DNA of 64,000 nucleotides, from contig NZ_AUAA01000005.1 of assembly GCF_000428485.1 (NCBI RefSeq), positions 1-64,000 of the forward strand, in the 5' to 3' direction. This DNA comes from Epilithonimonas tenax DSM 16811. GTDB taxonomy: Bacteria; Bacteroidota; Bacteroidia; Flavobacteriales; Weeksellaceae. The notes beneath the pieces were generated by a model. That model was not told where the DNA came from. It saw only the letters and a program-made list of their open reading frames with translations, and did no database searches. The position numbers were made by a program, and so were the translations under genes. Shown one piece after another: positions 8,555 through 15,455 of the stretch; the first letter of the stretch is position 1; every line of letters begins with the position of its first letter.

Positions 8555-9262
8555 CTAAACTTGGTTGGTTGGCTTTTTTTTCAGGACATTCATTAGATCT
8601 TCCAGATAATCGGTTTGTATTTCTTGTATTTCCAGTAGTTTTTTATTTTGGTTTACCAGCAGATGGTCTATTTTCTCGCTCAGTAGTTTGATTTCTAGTT
8701 CGGCTTTCAAATTAATTTTGTAGTCGTGTTCTCCTCTTATTCTATCTTTTTGCTCTTGCCGGTTTTGGCTCATCATAATAATTGGAGCCTGAATGGCAGC
8801 AAGGCAAGAGAGAAGTAAATTTAATAATATAAATGGATAAGGATCAAACGGTTTTGTCGATATAAACAATATATTGATGAAGATCCAGAACATTATAAAA
8901 GAAAAAAACACGATGATAAATAACCAGCTTCCTCCAAAAGAAGCCACCTTGTCCGCCAGCTTTTCTCCCGTGGTAAGATCTGCCTCAATTTCGTCTTGGA
9001 TATTTTCAGAAAGGATAGAATTATTTTTGATGGCATCCATCACATCGAGGTCTATGATCTCCAGCTCTCCCTTTTCTTCCACAATCAATGAGGTTAGGTA
9101 TAATCTACGGTATTGATTGAGCTCGGTGATTGAGATAAAATCATCTTTACCAAACTCAGGGAATTGTTTTGTGATGAGAAGAAAGATTCCTGCCCGAAGA
9201 TCTTCACCTTTCACCTCTTCACCTTCATTTATTTTCTGATGGTTGATGTAGCTCGTTTTCAT
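8555..9262 (-). CDS. DUF1003 membrane protein
   Basis: The frame is open from 9340, but the start at 9262 (MKTSYINH) gives 235 residues and a sensible N-terminus. The 26 extra residues upstream are not family-like. The DUF1003 core has two transmembrane helices, 'GGSWLFIIVFFSFIMFWIFI' and 'PFILLNLLLSCLAAIQAPII', followed by the conserved 'MMSQNRQEQKDR' and a charged C-terminal helix likely to form a coiled coil. A soluble domain precedes the membrane part. The biochemical function of the family is unknown. The gene precedes usp and the ATPase in the same direction. Confidence 0.88.
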   Translation of the reverse strand: MKTSYINHQKINEGEEVKGEDLRAGIFLLITKQFPEFGKDDFISITELNQYRRLYLTSLIVEEKGELEIIDLDVMDAIKNNSILSENIQDEIEADLTTGEKLADKVASFGGSWLFIIVFFSFIMFWIFINILFISTKPFDPYPFILLNLLLSCLAAIQAPIIMMSQNRQEQKDRIRGEHDYKINLKAELEIKLLSEKIDHLLVNQNKKLLEIQEIQTDYLEDLMNVLKKKPTNQV

Positions 9263-9352
9263 TATGATAGATTTAATTATAAATTTAAAGTTTTTGCAAT
9301 GGATTATTAATTCCGGACCATCACAATAATTTTCAACCAAACTCTCACTTAA

Positions 9353-9601
9353 TCAAATAAAAAATGAAATGCCGAAATGCAACGAATTTTTGTCTGTCAA
9401 TCTTAGTTTCCATTCCTGAAAATTATGTAATTGTCTGGCAATTGAGTTGTTTTGGTATTCCACATTATTGATCAATAAGACGTCTTTGATTTTGGTTGTT
9501 TCATTTAAAGGAAAATGCAATTCCTTACACTGGGTTTTCTTTTCAGAAGCACTATCAACGATCTCTACCGTCAACGGCTGTGTTTTGTTTTGATCATTCA
9601 T
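9353..9601 (-). CDS. Small hypothetical protein
   Basis: An 82-residue soluble protein of no recognised family. It has no signal peptide or membrane segment. It overlaps the end of the cupin gene by eight bases, which suggests translational coupling, and is followed by DUF1003. Codon use and the overlap make it a plausible real gene of this operon. The single Cys (residue 26) and the ending 'GISFFI' are the only notable features. Confidence 0.6.
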   Translation of the reverse strand: MNDQNKTQPLTVEIVDSASEKKTQCKELHFPLNETTKIKDVLLINNVEYQNNSIARQLHNFQEWKLRLTDKNSLHFGISFFI

Positions 9602-9932
9602 AACCGTTTTTTATGATTGTTAATATCATTTTAAACCTTTCATTGGCTTTTACAACATTGGGTTTATGTGCAGGAATGATAATAGACTGCCCCGTTTCTA
9701 AAAAAAAAGATTGGCCGTCTATAACGATTTCTGCTTTACCTTCTATAATCTGGGCAAAGGTGTCAAACGGTGAGATTTTTTCTGTAAGGCCTTCTCCGCT
9801 GTCAAAAGACATTACGCTAATATTGCCTGTAGATTTTTTCAAAATCGTTTTGATGACGACAGAATTGGGAATATATTCTATGATTTCTACAGTGATGTAG
9901 GCAATTGATTTTTCGAGTTCGTTATTATCCAT
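9594..9932 (-). CDS. Cupin-domain protein
   Basis: The start at 9932 (MDNNELEKS) is preferred to the one at 9986 because the first 18 residues of the longer frame are not family-like. The resulting 112-residue protein has a single small cupin fold: 'FDTFAQIIEGKAEIVIDG' then 'LETGQSIIIPAHKPN'. The first motif lacks the usual HxH pair and has Phe-Asp-Thr-Phe, so a bound metal is doubtful. One His remains in the second motif. Similar single-domain cupins near AraC genes occur widely in Bacteroidota. Likely a small-ligand sensor or accessory enzyme; function unknown. Confidence 0.8.
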   Translation of the reverse strand: MDNNELEKSIAYITVEIIEYIPNSVVIKTILKKSTGNISVMSFDSGEGLTEKISPFDTFAQIIEGKAEIVIDGQSFFLETGQSIIIPAHKPNVVKANERFKMILTIIKNGYE

Positions 9933-10012
9933 AATATTGATAGTGTGATGAATATTAAAAGGAAGTATTTTACTTCTTATTTTCAAATGATATTGTGAAG
10001 AATAATAGATTG

Positions 10013-10573
10013 CTAAATATCTTCAAGATTTTGCTTTCTTTTTTGCCCGAGTTGTTTATAGAATGATGGACTAAGCCCTGTTACTTTTTTGAACTGATTG
10101 GAAAGGTGGGCAACACTGCTGTAATTAAGTTTGTAGGCAATCTCGGTAAGATTCAGCTCATCATAAAGAAGCAACTCTTTGGCTTTTTCTATTTTATGAT
10201 TGATGATGTAATGCTGAATGGTAATGCCCTTCACTTCGGAAAATGTATTGGCAAGATAAGTGTAGTCATAACCCAGTTTTTCACTGATATAATCTGAGAA
10301 ATTTTGTTTCGGAAGTTCGTCTGCGTAATGCACCATTTCTATGATGACATTTTTTATTTTTTCTATCAGAATACTTTTTTTGTCATCCAAAAGTTTCAAT
10401 CCAGATTTTGCTAAAATCTCCGAAAGCTGCTGCCTTTGCTCTTCGCTGGTTTTTTCTGGAGTTTCAACTAATCCCAATTCTATACTCAGATATTTTATAT
10501 TTAAACTATCCAACGCATCCTGGACCACCATTTTGCAGCGTAGGCTTACCATATATTTGATGTATAATTTCAT
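10013..10573 (-). CDS. AraC-family transcriptional regulator, short form
   Basis: The 186-residue protein is a predicted regulator with the AraC/XylS DNA-binding domain in its C-terminal 100 residues: first helix-turn-helix 'LTEIAYKLNYSSVAHLSNQF' and the closing 'KKVTGLSPSFYKQ'. The N-terminal part (1-85) is short and does not resemble a cupin ligand domain; it carries 'IKNVIIEMVHYADELPKQNF', seen in many short flavobacterial AraC proteins. It is transcribed toward the cupin gene 80 bases away. The pairing suggests the cupin operon is its target. Ligand unknown. Confidence 0.88.
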   Translation of the reverse strand: MKLYIKYMVSLRCKMVVQDALDSLNIKYLSIELGLVETPEKTSEEQRQQLSEILAKSGLKLLDDKKSILIEKIKNVIIEMVHYADELPKQNFSDYISEKLGYDYTYLANTFSEVKGITIQHYIINHKIEKAKELLLYDELNLTEIAYKLNYSSVAHLSNQFKKVTGLSPSFYKQLGQKRKQNLEDI

Positions 10574-11080
10574 AACCTCTAATTAGTATTTGCATCGTAT
10601 GATGATGATTTATGATATTAAACGGAAGGTAAGAAAGGCTTTTTGCCTGAATGAAAATTCTGGGAATTGAAATGATTACCTCATCATTATTACCAAAGGT
10701 AAGCTATTATTACTAAGATATACCGAAATTCTTTGGTCTTTGTTCAGAACCTGTCATATCTCTTATTTTCAAATCAATAGGCCAACAGATGTCCGCGAAA
10801 ATTAAACAAAAAAAAGTGGGATATATATAAAATTAAGTAAAGAAAATACAACGGTTGTATCATAAAAATCACAAGCTTTGTATGGTAAAACATTATCACT
10901 TTTACTCACTTCCAAATTTTGGGGAAGGATGAAAAAATGCGTTTACAATAAGTACAAATGATGAGAAAGAACGATGTGTTTACATCACTTCCAATCTAGG
11001 ATGAATAGAAAAAAGAAAGCTTATTTTCTAAGGTTAAAAAAAAGAATAGATTACAATGTAGCCTATTCTTTTTTTATATT
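10574..11080. other. Intergenic stretch upstream of the AraC gene
   Basis: About 500 bases without a supportable gene. Only very short ORFs are present. It holds the promoter region of the AraC regulator and, at its right end, the hairpin terminator of the dps operon (separate entry). I see no repeat or RNA gene in it. Confidence 0.6.
11036..11075 (-). terminator. Hairpin terminator of the Dps/SHOCT operon
   Basis: AAAAAGAATAG (11039-11049) pairs with CTATTCTTTTT (11063-11073) around a 13-base loop. On the minus strand the stem is followed by a T run. It lies directly after the SHOCT stop codon. Confidence 0.7.
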
Positions 11081-11296
11081 CTAGCCTTCTAGTATTTTTT
11101 TCTTATCCTCATACTCCTGCGTTTTAATCTCTCCTGAGGCAAAGCGTTTCTTCAAAAGATCAAGCGGTTTATCTTTCTTCATTCTCTGCCCTGGGATGTT
11201 GTATGGGGTTGCAAAGATCCAGATGAAGAAGAAAATCCAAAGAATCCACCAAATGAAGTGCATTCCAAAATATTCATAATTCTCAAAGTAGTTCAT
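11081..11296 (-). CDS. SHOCT-domain small membrane protein
   Basis: The 71-residue protein has one membrane helix (about residues 12-30, Trp/Phe/Ile rich, 'FIWWILWIFFFIWIF') and a C-terminal SHOCT motif 'DLLKKRFASGEIKTQEYEDK'. SHOCT segments are short helical oligomerisation-type modules at protein ends. It follows dps by four bases and is followed by a terminator, so it closes that operon. Function unknown. Confidence 0.85.
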   Translation of the reverse strand: MNYFENYEYFGMHFIWWILWIFFFIWIFATPYNIPGQRMKKDKPLDLLKKRFASGEIKTQEYEDKKKILEG

Positions 11297-11300
11297 TTTA

Positions 11301-11777
11301 TTAATTTTTTAGGTGTGAGCGTAGAAACCAAGCCATTTTTTCGTGTGTTTCCATAACAGCTGTAATAAAATCAGCGGTTCCCAGATCGTGAAACCGATTT
11401 CCAAAACTATGGATATGCTCACGGAGAATAATGATGAGGCTGTCGTGATCTGCAAGCAATTCTGTGATAAAGCCTTTACTGTTATTCTTCTCTCTCGTTT
11501 GCTCTGTAAGGTGTGTTAGGCTGAGGTAAGATTTTAAGCTGGCAGGAGCATAATGCCCAATCGAACGAATTCTTTCAGCCACACGGTCTATAACTTCGTC
11601 TAATAGCCCCACTTGGCTCTCAAAAAATTTATGTTTTTCATAAAAATCAGGCCCTTCAACATTCCAATGGGCATTTTTGGTTTTTATGTATAACACATTT
11701 TCGTCTGCCAATATTTTTACCAATTCATCTGCCACCAGCTGCCGATGCTCATCTGTTATTCCTATTTGTACTTTCAT
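11301..11777 (-). CDS. dps: Dps-family ferritin-like DNA protection protein
   Basis: The 158-residue four-helix protein shows the Dps ferroxidase signature: 'NAHWNVEGPDFYEKHKFF' followed by 'LLDEVIDRVAERIRSIG', with the conserved His, Asp and Glu that form the inter-subunit iron site. Dps proteins assemble as dodecamers, oxidise Fe2+ with H2O2 and protect DNA in starvation and oxidative stress. Length and motifs are normal. It is the middle gene of a three-gene unit between the Lys-rich protein and the SHOCT protein, with spacings of 7 and 4 bases. Confidence 0.93.
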   Translation of the reverse strand: MKVQIGITDEHRQLVADELVKILADENVLYIKTKNAHWNVEGPDFYEKHKFFESQVGLLDEVIDRVAERIRSIGHYAPASLKSYLSLTHLTEQTREKNNSKGFITELLADHDSLIIILREHIHSFGNRFHDLGTADFITAVMETHEKMAWFLRSHLKN

Positions 11778-11784
11778 AATATGT

Positions 11785-11985
11785 TTATTTAATGTATTTT
11801 TTATTTACTTTTTCGCGTTGTTTCTTCGCTTTTCTGGAAATAGGTTTCAGTGATTTTTTTACAATTTTTTCCATTTTATTGGTAAGCTCAGACCTGTTAT
11901 TGGTAAGCACCCTGTTCACTGCTGCCAAAAGCTTGTCTTTCAGTGGTTTTATCACTTTCTCCTGTTTTAGGATTTTCTTTTCCAT
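11785..11985 (-). CDS. Small lysine-rich protein
   Basis: A 66-residue, strongly basic protein with many Lys and Arg and no membrane segment; it ends 'KAKKQREKVNKKYIK'. It lies seven bases upstream of dps on the same strand, so it is likely cotranscribed. A nucleic-acid or polyanion binding role would fit the charge and the Dps neighbour, but this is inference. No known family recognised. Confidence 0.65.
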   Translation of the reverse strand: MEKKILKQEKVIKPLKDKLLAAVNRVLTNNRSELTNKMEKIVKKSLKPISRKAKKQREKVNKKYIK

Positions 11986-12069
11986 AATTTTTTGATTTAA
12001 AATTTAATTGAAACTTTTTGTAATGAATACAATGACGGGAATGCCAATTACTGTTATTACTGATAAAAA

Positions 12070-12103
12070 ACTAAAAAGTACTTTTTGCTTCGTACTTTTT
12101 AGT
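12070..12103 (-). terminator. Hairpin terminator after the BON gene
   Basis: A perfect 12-base stem, ACTAAAAAGTAC (12070-12081) with GTACTTTTTAGT (12092-12103), loop of 10 bases. On the minus strand a T-rich run follows. It separates the BON gene from the Lys-rich/dps unit. Confidence 0.75.
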
Positions 12104-12124
12104 CTTAATCTTATTTAAGTTCTG

Positions 12125-12787
12125 TTAAAAAGCATACTCGTAATCCACCGTCAGTTCATTTTTCACTTCCCAGATGCCGCGCGTTTTCCAGGCGATACGG
12201 GCAGCTTCTTCTTTGGCGTACCAAGAATGAACTGTTCCTTTTAAAGTCACTGCAGTTCCAGAAACTGAAACTTCAATACCATCATCATTGATGGCACTGC
12301 TTCTCAATGCATTTTCTATATCTTGCTGCTCAACTTTATCGTGAAATAAGGATTTAACTTTTATATTATTGGTGATTGCTTTCACACCGGGAAGAAGCTT
12401 TACCGCATTTCTTGCAGCTTCTCTTTCATAATTCCAGTGCAGTTCACCATCCAATGTTACTCTTCCTTTCTCTACTTTTACGTGTACCTTCTCATTCGGT
12501 ACAATGTAGTCTGATTGTAATGCTGCAATCACCTCGTTGGCAATTTCCAAATCACTTTTCATAAAAGAATTAGGGTAATTAACTTCTATATTTTCAACAA
12601 TGGCTTTTACTCCCAAGATCTTTTTTGCAGCTTCCTCGGCTTCGGATTTTTTGGCATAACTGTCAACAATACCAGTTAAAGAAACCACGCCATCCTTTGC
12701 TGTGACTCCTATTTCTGCTGAATTTAATGAGGGTTCCCATTTAATAGCATCCTGAACATCTTTTTGTAATTCTGCGTTTGTTTTCAT
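12125..12787 (-). CDS. Triple BON-domain protein
   Basis: The 220-residue protein consists of three BON domains (about 1-70, 77-145, 150-218), each with the strand pattern 'G.V.L.G.V.S...K..A...A....GV..V.N.I'. Examples are 'KDGVVSLTGIVDSYAKKSEA', 'VTLDGELHWNYEREAARN' and 'VTLKGTVHSWYAKEEAAR'. No signal peptide is visible, so it is probably cytoplasmic, unlike OsmY. BON domains bind phospholipid or other hydrophobic surfaces and are often induced by osmotic stress. It is a single transcription unit judged by the terminator behind it. Confidence 0.9.
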   Translation of the reverse strand: MKTNAELQKDVQDAIKWEPSLNSAEIGVTAKDGVVSLTGIVDSYAKKSEAEEAAKKILGVKAIVENIEVNYPNSFMKSDLEIANEVIAALQSDYIVPNEKVHVKVEKGRVTLDGELHWNYEREAARNAVKLLPGVKAITNNIKVKSLFHDKVEQQDIENALRSSAINDDGIEVSVSGTAVTLKGTVHSWYAKEEAARIAWKTRGIWEVKNELTVDYEYAF

Positions 12788-13315
12788 TTGTAATGACTTT
12801 AATCGAAACTTCGTTGTTTCAATATTGTAAAGCTACATTTGATTAAAAATCAAAACATTACAAACCAATTAAAAAGGCTTACACCTATCACACATTGAAA
12901 ACAATGGCAAATCTATTCGCAGAATAATGGATGTGTGATGTATATAAATTTTATGTATTAATGCACAACATCAATGATCTAATAAAATCCACCTTTGTAT
13001 AGTAATAATGATATTACGTTAAACATTCTGCTGATGGAAACACATCTTACAAGGAAAATGAAATCTCCGAAGTAAAGAGATTGAAAACTAAATCCTAAAA
13101 ACCATTGTAAAAAAATTATTCACTATAAAAAGATTTTTGCCCTCAGATTAAAAGCCTAAGCGAAACAGATGAGAACAAATTACTGATATGGCAAAAAAAT
13201 AACGATAGCATAATTCATTTTCAAATTAAAGCCAATAGAAAATAGTCTATATGTTTTCTAAAGGTTTTAAGAAATGGATAGATGCTATAAGCGCTATCCT
13301 TTTTCTTTATAAAGA
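12788..13315. other. Divergent intergenic region between BON gene and unknown gene
   Basis: Over 500 bases without a convincing gene. A 35-codon frame at 13251-13358 (MFSKGFKKWIDAIS...) overlaps the start of the next gene in another frame and cannot be called real. The rest is AT-rich and presumably carries the divergent promoters. No repeat or RNA seen. Confidence 0.55.
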
Positions 13316-14104
13316 ATGGAATTCAAAAAAAAAAACTTTAACCAAAAAAATAAGATGAAAAATTTATTAAATACCAATAGAATTCGATTGAGAGATTCTA
13401 AAAAAAACAAAATATTGCAGGATATTCAGTTTACTGCGTTGTTTTATATCCGCAGTACCAATGCCCATCTAGATAAAGACCTTAGCGAAGTATTGAACTC
13501 ACTAAAGGAATTGGAAAACCTCAACAACAGATCGGGCCTGATCTTTAAAATCAATCTATTACCAAACACAAAAAACCAATGGATGACGATTCTTACAGAA
13601 ATCAACAGCAGCTCTGCATTACTTAAAGAACAATTTATATATCTGAAGAAAAATATTGCCGAAAAAAATCCCCTGAACTCTTCTGTATTCTGGTTCCAAA
13701 ATCAATCCTATGTAGACAGCATAACAGAAAACTATAAAAGCTTAGAAAAAATAGGTCTACAGATTCTTCCGGAAGAAGAAAAACTATATTGGCGTACTTG
13801 CATTTGCAATGCACAAGACGAAATTTTCTCACTAATCGCGTCTCTCACCAATATTTGCAAAGTTGAACTCGATTTTATTGAGAAATATATTCCAGATACA
13901 GTTGATATAACTTCACAACAGATCATCAATCGCATTCCAGCAGATTGTACTCTGGAAGAGGCTACAAAGTATCAACAAAATTATCATACTGTTTTAGACT
14001 ATTACAATAATCATTATGAGAGGAAAAAAAATATTTGGAATAAATTATTTCATTTCTTGGGTAGAGATACTCATCATTTTCCTTCTGGCGACGGAATGCA
14101 CTAA
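13316..14104 (+). CDS. Hypothetical protein of unknown family
   Basis: A 262-residue predicted soluble protein, mostly helical, with Lys- and Asn-rich N-terminus. There is no signal peptide or membrane helix. Two possible starts exist: 13316 and 13355 (MKNLLN, after an A-rich leader). The second is equally likely. The middle part contains 'NAHLDKDLSEVLNSLKELENL' (residues 50-70) and the end 'FLGRDTHHFPSGDGMH' has a His-rich tail. I do not recognise a family. It precedes the GH130/glycosyltransferase genes by 150 bases on the same strand and may belong with them, but nothing in the sequence proves it. Confidence 0.65.
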   Translation: MEFKKKNFNQKNKMKNLLNTNRIRLRDSKKNKILQDIQFTALFYIRSTNAHLDKDLSEVLNSLKELENLNNRSGLIFKINLLPNTKNQWMTILTEINSSSALLKEQFIYLKKNIAEKNPLNSSVFWFQNQSYVDSITENYKSLEKIGLQILPEEEKLYWRTCICNAQDEIFSLIASLTNICKVELDFIEKYIPDTVDITSQQIINRIPADCTLEEATKYQQNYHTVLDYYNNHYERKKNIWNKLFHFLGRDTHHFPSGDGMH

Positions 14105-14253
14105 TGATCATATGAAGATGGTTTGTTTTACAGGTTTCAATCACAATCAATTAAAAACAAAAAAGATGTGATAGATGTAAATATTAAACGGAACACTACA
14201 AACAATGCGATTATATAATCCCCATCTTTATATGCACTACTAAATCCATTATT

Positions 14254-14385
14254 ATGTCTAAAGAAAAAGATACCAAAAAGAAATCAGACAAAACGCCAGC
14301 CACCAAATCTACCAAAGAAAAAAGGGTCGATAAATTGGCGAAAAGAAAAGACAAAGAAAACAATAGCAGACTTACAGATCTCTAA
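14254..14385 (+). CDS. Small basic protein, 43 aa, abutting the GH130 gene
   Basis: ATG at 14254 opens a 43-codon frame rich in Lys, Asp and Glu (MSKEKDTKKKSDKTPATKS..., ending 'NNSRLTDL'). Its TAA at 14383-14385 directly abuts the ATG of the GH130 gene at 14386, the arrangement expected of translationally coupled genes. The protein is almost free of hydrophobic residues and is likely disordered. Function unknown. Confidence 0.6.
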   Translation: MSKEKDTKKKSDKTPATKSTKEKRVDKLAKRKDKENNSRLTDL

Positions 14386-15432
14386 ATGAAATCAGTTAAA
14401 ATAAAAAAAGAAGGGATTCTCTTAGGAAAAACAGAATTGGCTTTTGAAGCAGATGGCGTACTAAATCCTGCAGTCATCAAAGAAAACGGAATCATACATT
14501 TATTTTACAGAGCCGTTGCCAAAGGCAATTTTTCTACGATTGGCTACTGCCGGCTTTCCGATCCTTTAAAGATTGAAGAACGTTTAGGATTTCCTATTCT
14601 TGCTCCGGAATATGATTATGAAAGGCACGGAATGGAGGATCCCCGGATTGTGAAAATTGAAGAGCTGTTCTATCTTACCTACACTGCTTATGACGGCATT
14701 AATGCTTTAGGTGCATTGGCAACTTCCAGCGATCTGAAGACCTGGGAGAAGCAAGGAATTATTGTTCCGCAGATCACCTATGAAGAATTTAAAGATCTGT
14801 CCAAGGATAACGGATCTATTCCTGAAAAATATGTTCGTTTTAATGAATTTCAGATCAGCCATAACAAGGATGACAAAAACGTTTTTATATGGAGCAAAAA
14901 TCTCATTTTCTTTCCAAGAAAGATCAAAGGCAAATTCTATTTTTTTCACAGGATAAGACCTGACATTCAGATTGTTCTAGGGGTTGACAATTTAAAAGAA
15001 CTGACGCCAGAATTTTGGACCAACTATTTTCTGCATTTTAAAGAAGATATTGTTTTGGCACCAAAATACAATCACGAATTAAGCTACATCGGGGGTGGCT
15101 GTCCGCCAATCGAAACAGAAAAAGGCTGGCTCATCATCTATCACGGTGTTCACGATTCTTTGAAAGGCTATGTTTATAGTGCTTGTGCTGCGTTGCTGAA
15201 CTTGGAAAACCCGAAAAAAGAAATTGCGAGACTTCCCTATGCGCTTTTCAGCCCAGAAGAAAAATGGGAACTGAAGGGCGAGGTCAACAATGTGTGCTTC
15301 CCTACCGGAACTATTGTGGAAAATGATACACTTTATATTTATTACGGCGCTGCTGATGAACGGATAGCAGTGGTTTCATTAAGTATTTCTGAATTGCTGG
15401 ATGAACTTATAAAATATAAGGTAAGTCTATAA
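14386..15432 (+). CDS. Glycoside hydrolase family 130 protein (beta-mannoside phosphorylase type)
   Basis: The 348-residue protein matches GH130 five-bladed propeller enzymes, which break beta-mannosides by phosphorolysis or hydrolysis. Visible features are 'HLFYRAVAKGNFSTIGYC', the 'GMEDPRI' segment carrying the candidate catalytic Asp, 'GGGCPPIETEKGWLIIYHGV', and the closing 'IYYGAADERIAVVSLS'. There is no signal peptide, so it works in the cytoplasm, as phosphorylases do. It is followed 23 bases later by a large glycosyltransferase. The two together suggest synthesis and turnover of an intracellular mannose-containing glycan. Substrate (beta-1,4 or beta-1,2 linkage) cannot be decided. Confidence 0.88.
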   Translation: MKSVKIKKEGILLGKTELAFEADGVLNPAVIKENGIIHLFYRAVAKGNFSTIGYCRLSDPLKIEERLGFPILAPEYDYERHGMEDPRIVKIEELFYLTYTAYDGINALGALATSSDLKTWEKQGIIVPQITYEEFKDLSKDNGSIPEKYVRFNEFQISHNKDDKNVFIWSKNLIFFPRKIKGKFYFFHRIRPDIQIVLGVDNLKELTPEFWTNYFLHFKEDIVLAPKYNHELSYIGGGCPPIETEKGWLIIYHGVHDSLKGYVYSACAALLNLENPKKEIARLPYALFSPEEKWELKGEVNNVCFPTGTIVENDTLYIYYGAADERIAVVSLSISELLDELIKYKVSL

Positions 15433-15455
15433 AAATGAAGCATAATCACTAAAAA

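Noticed and set aside
13251-13358. 35-codon frame beginning MFSKGFKKWIDAIS
   Set aside because: It overlaps the next gene in another frame, has no known relatives and could be chance.
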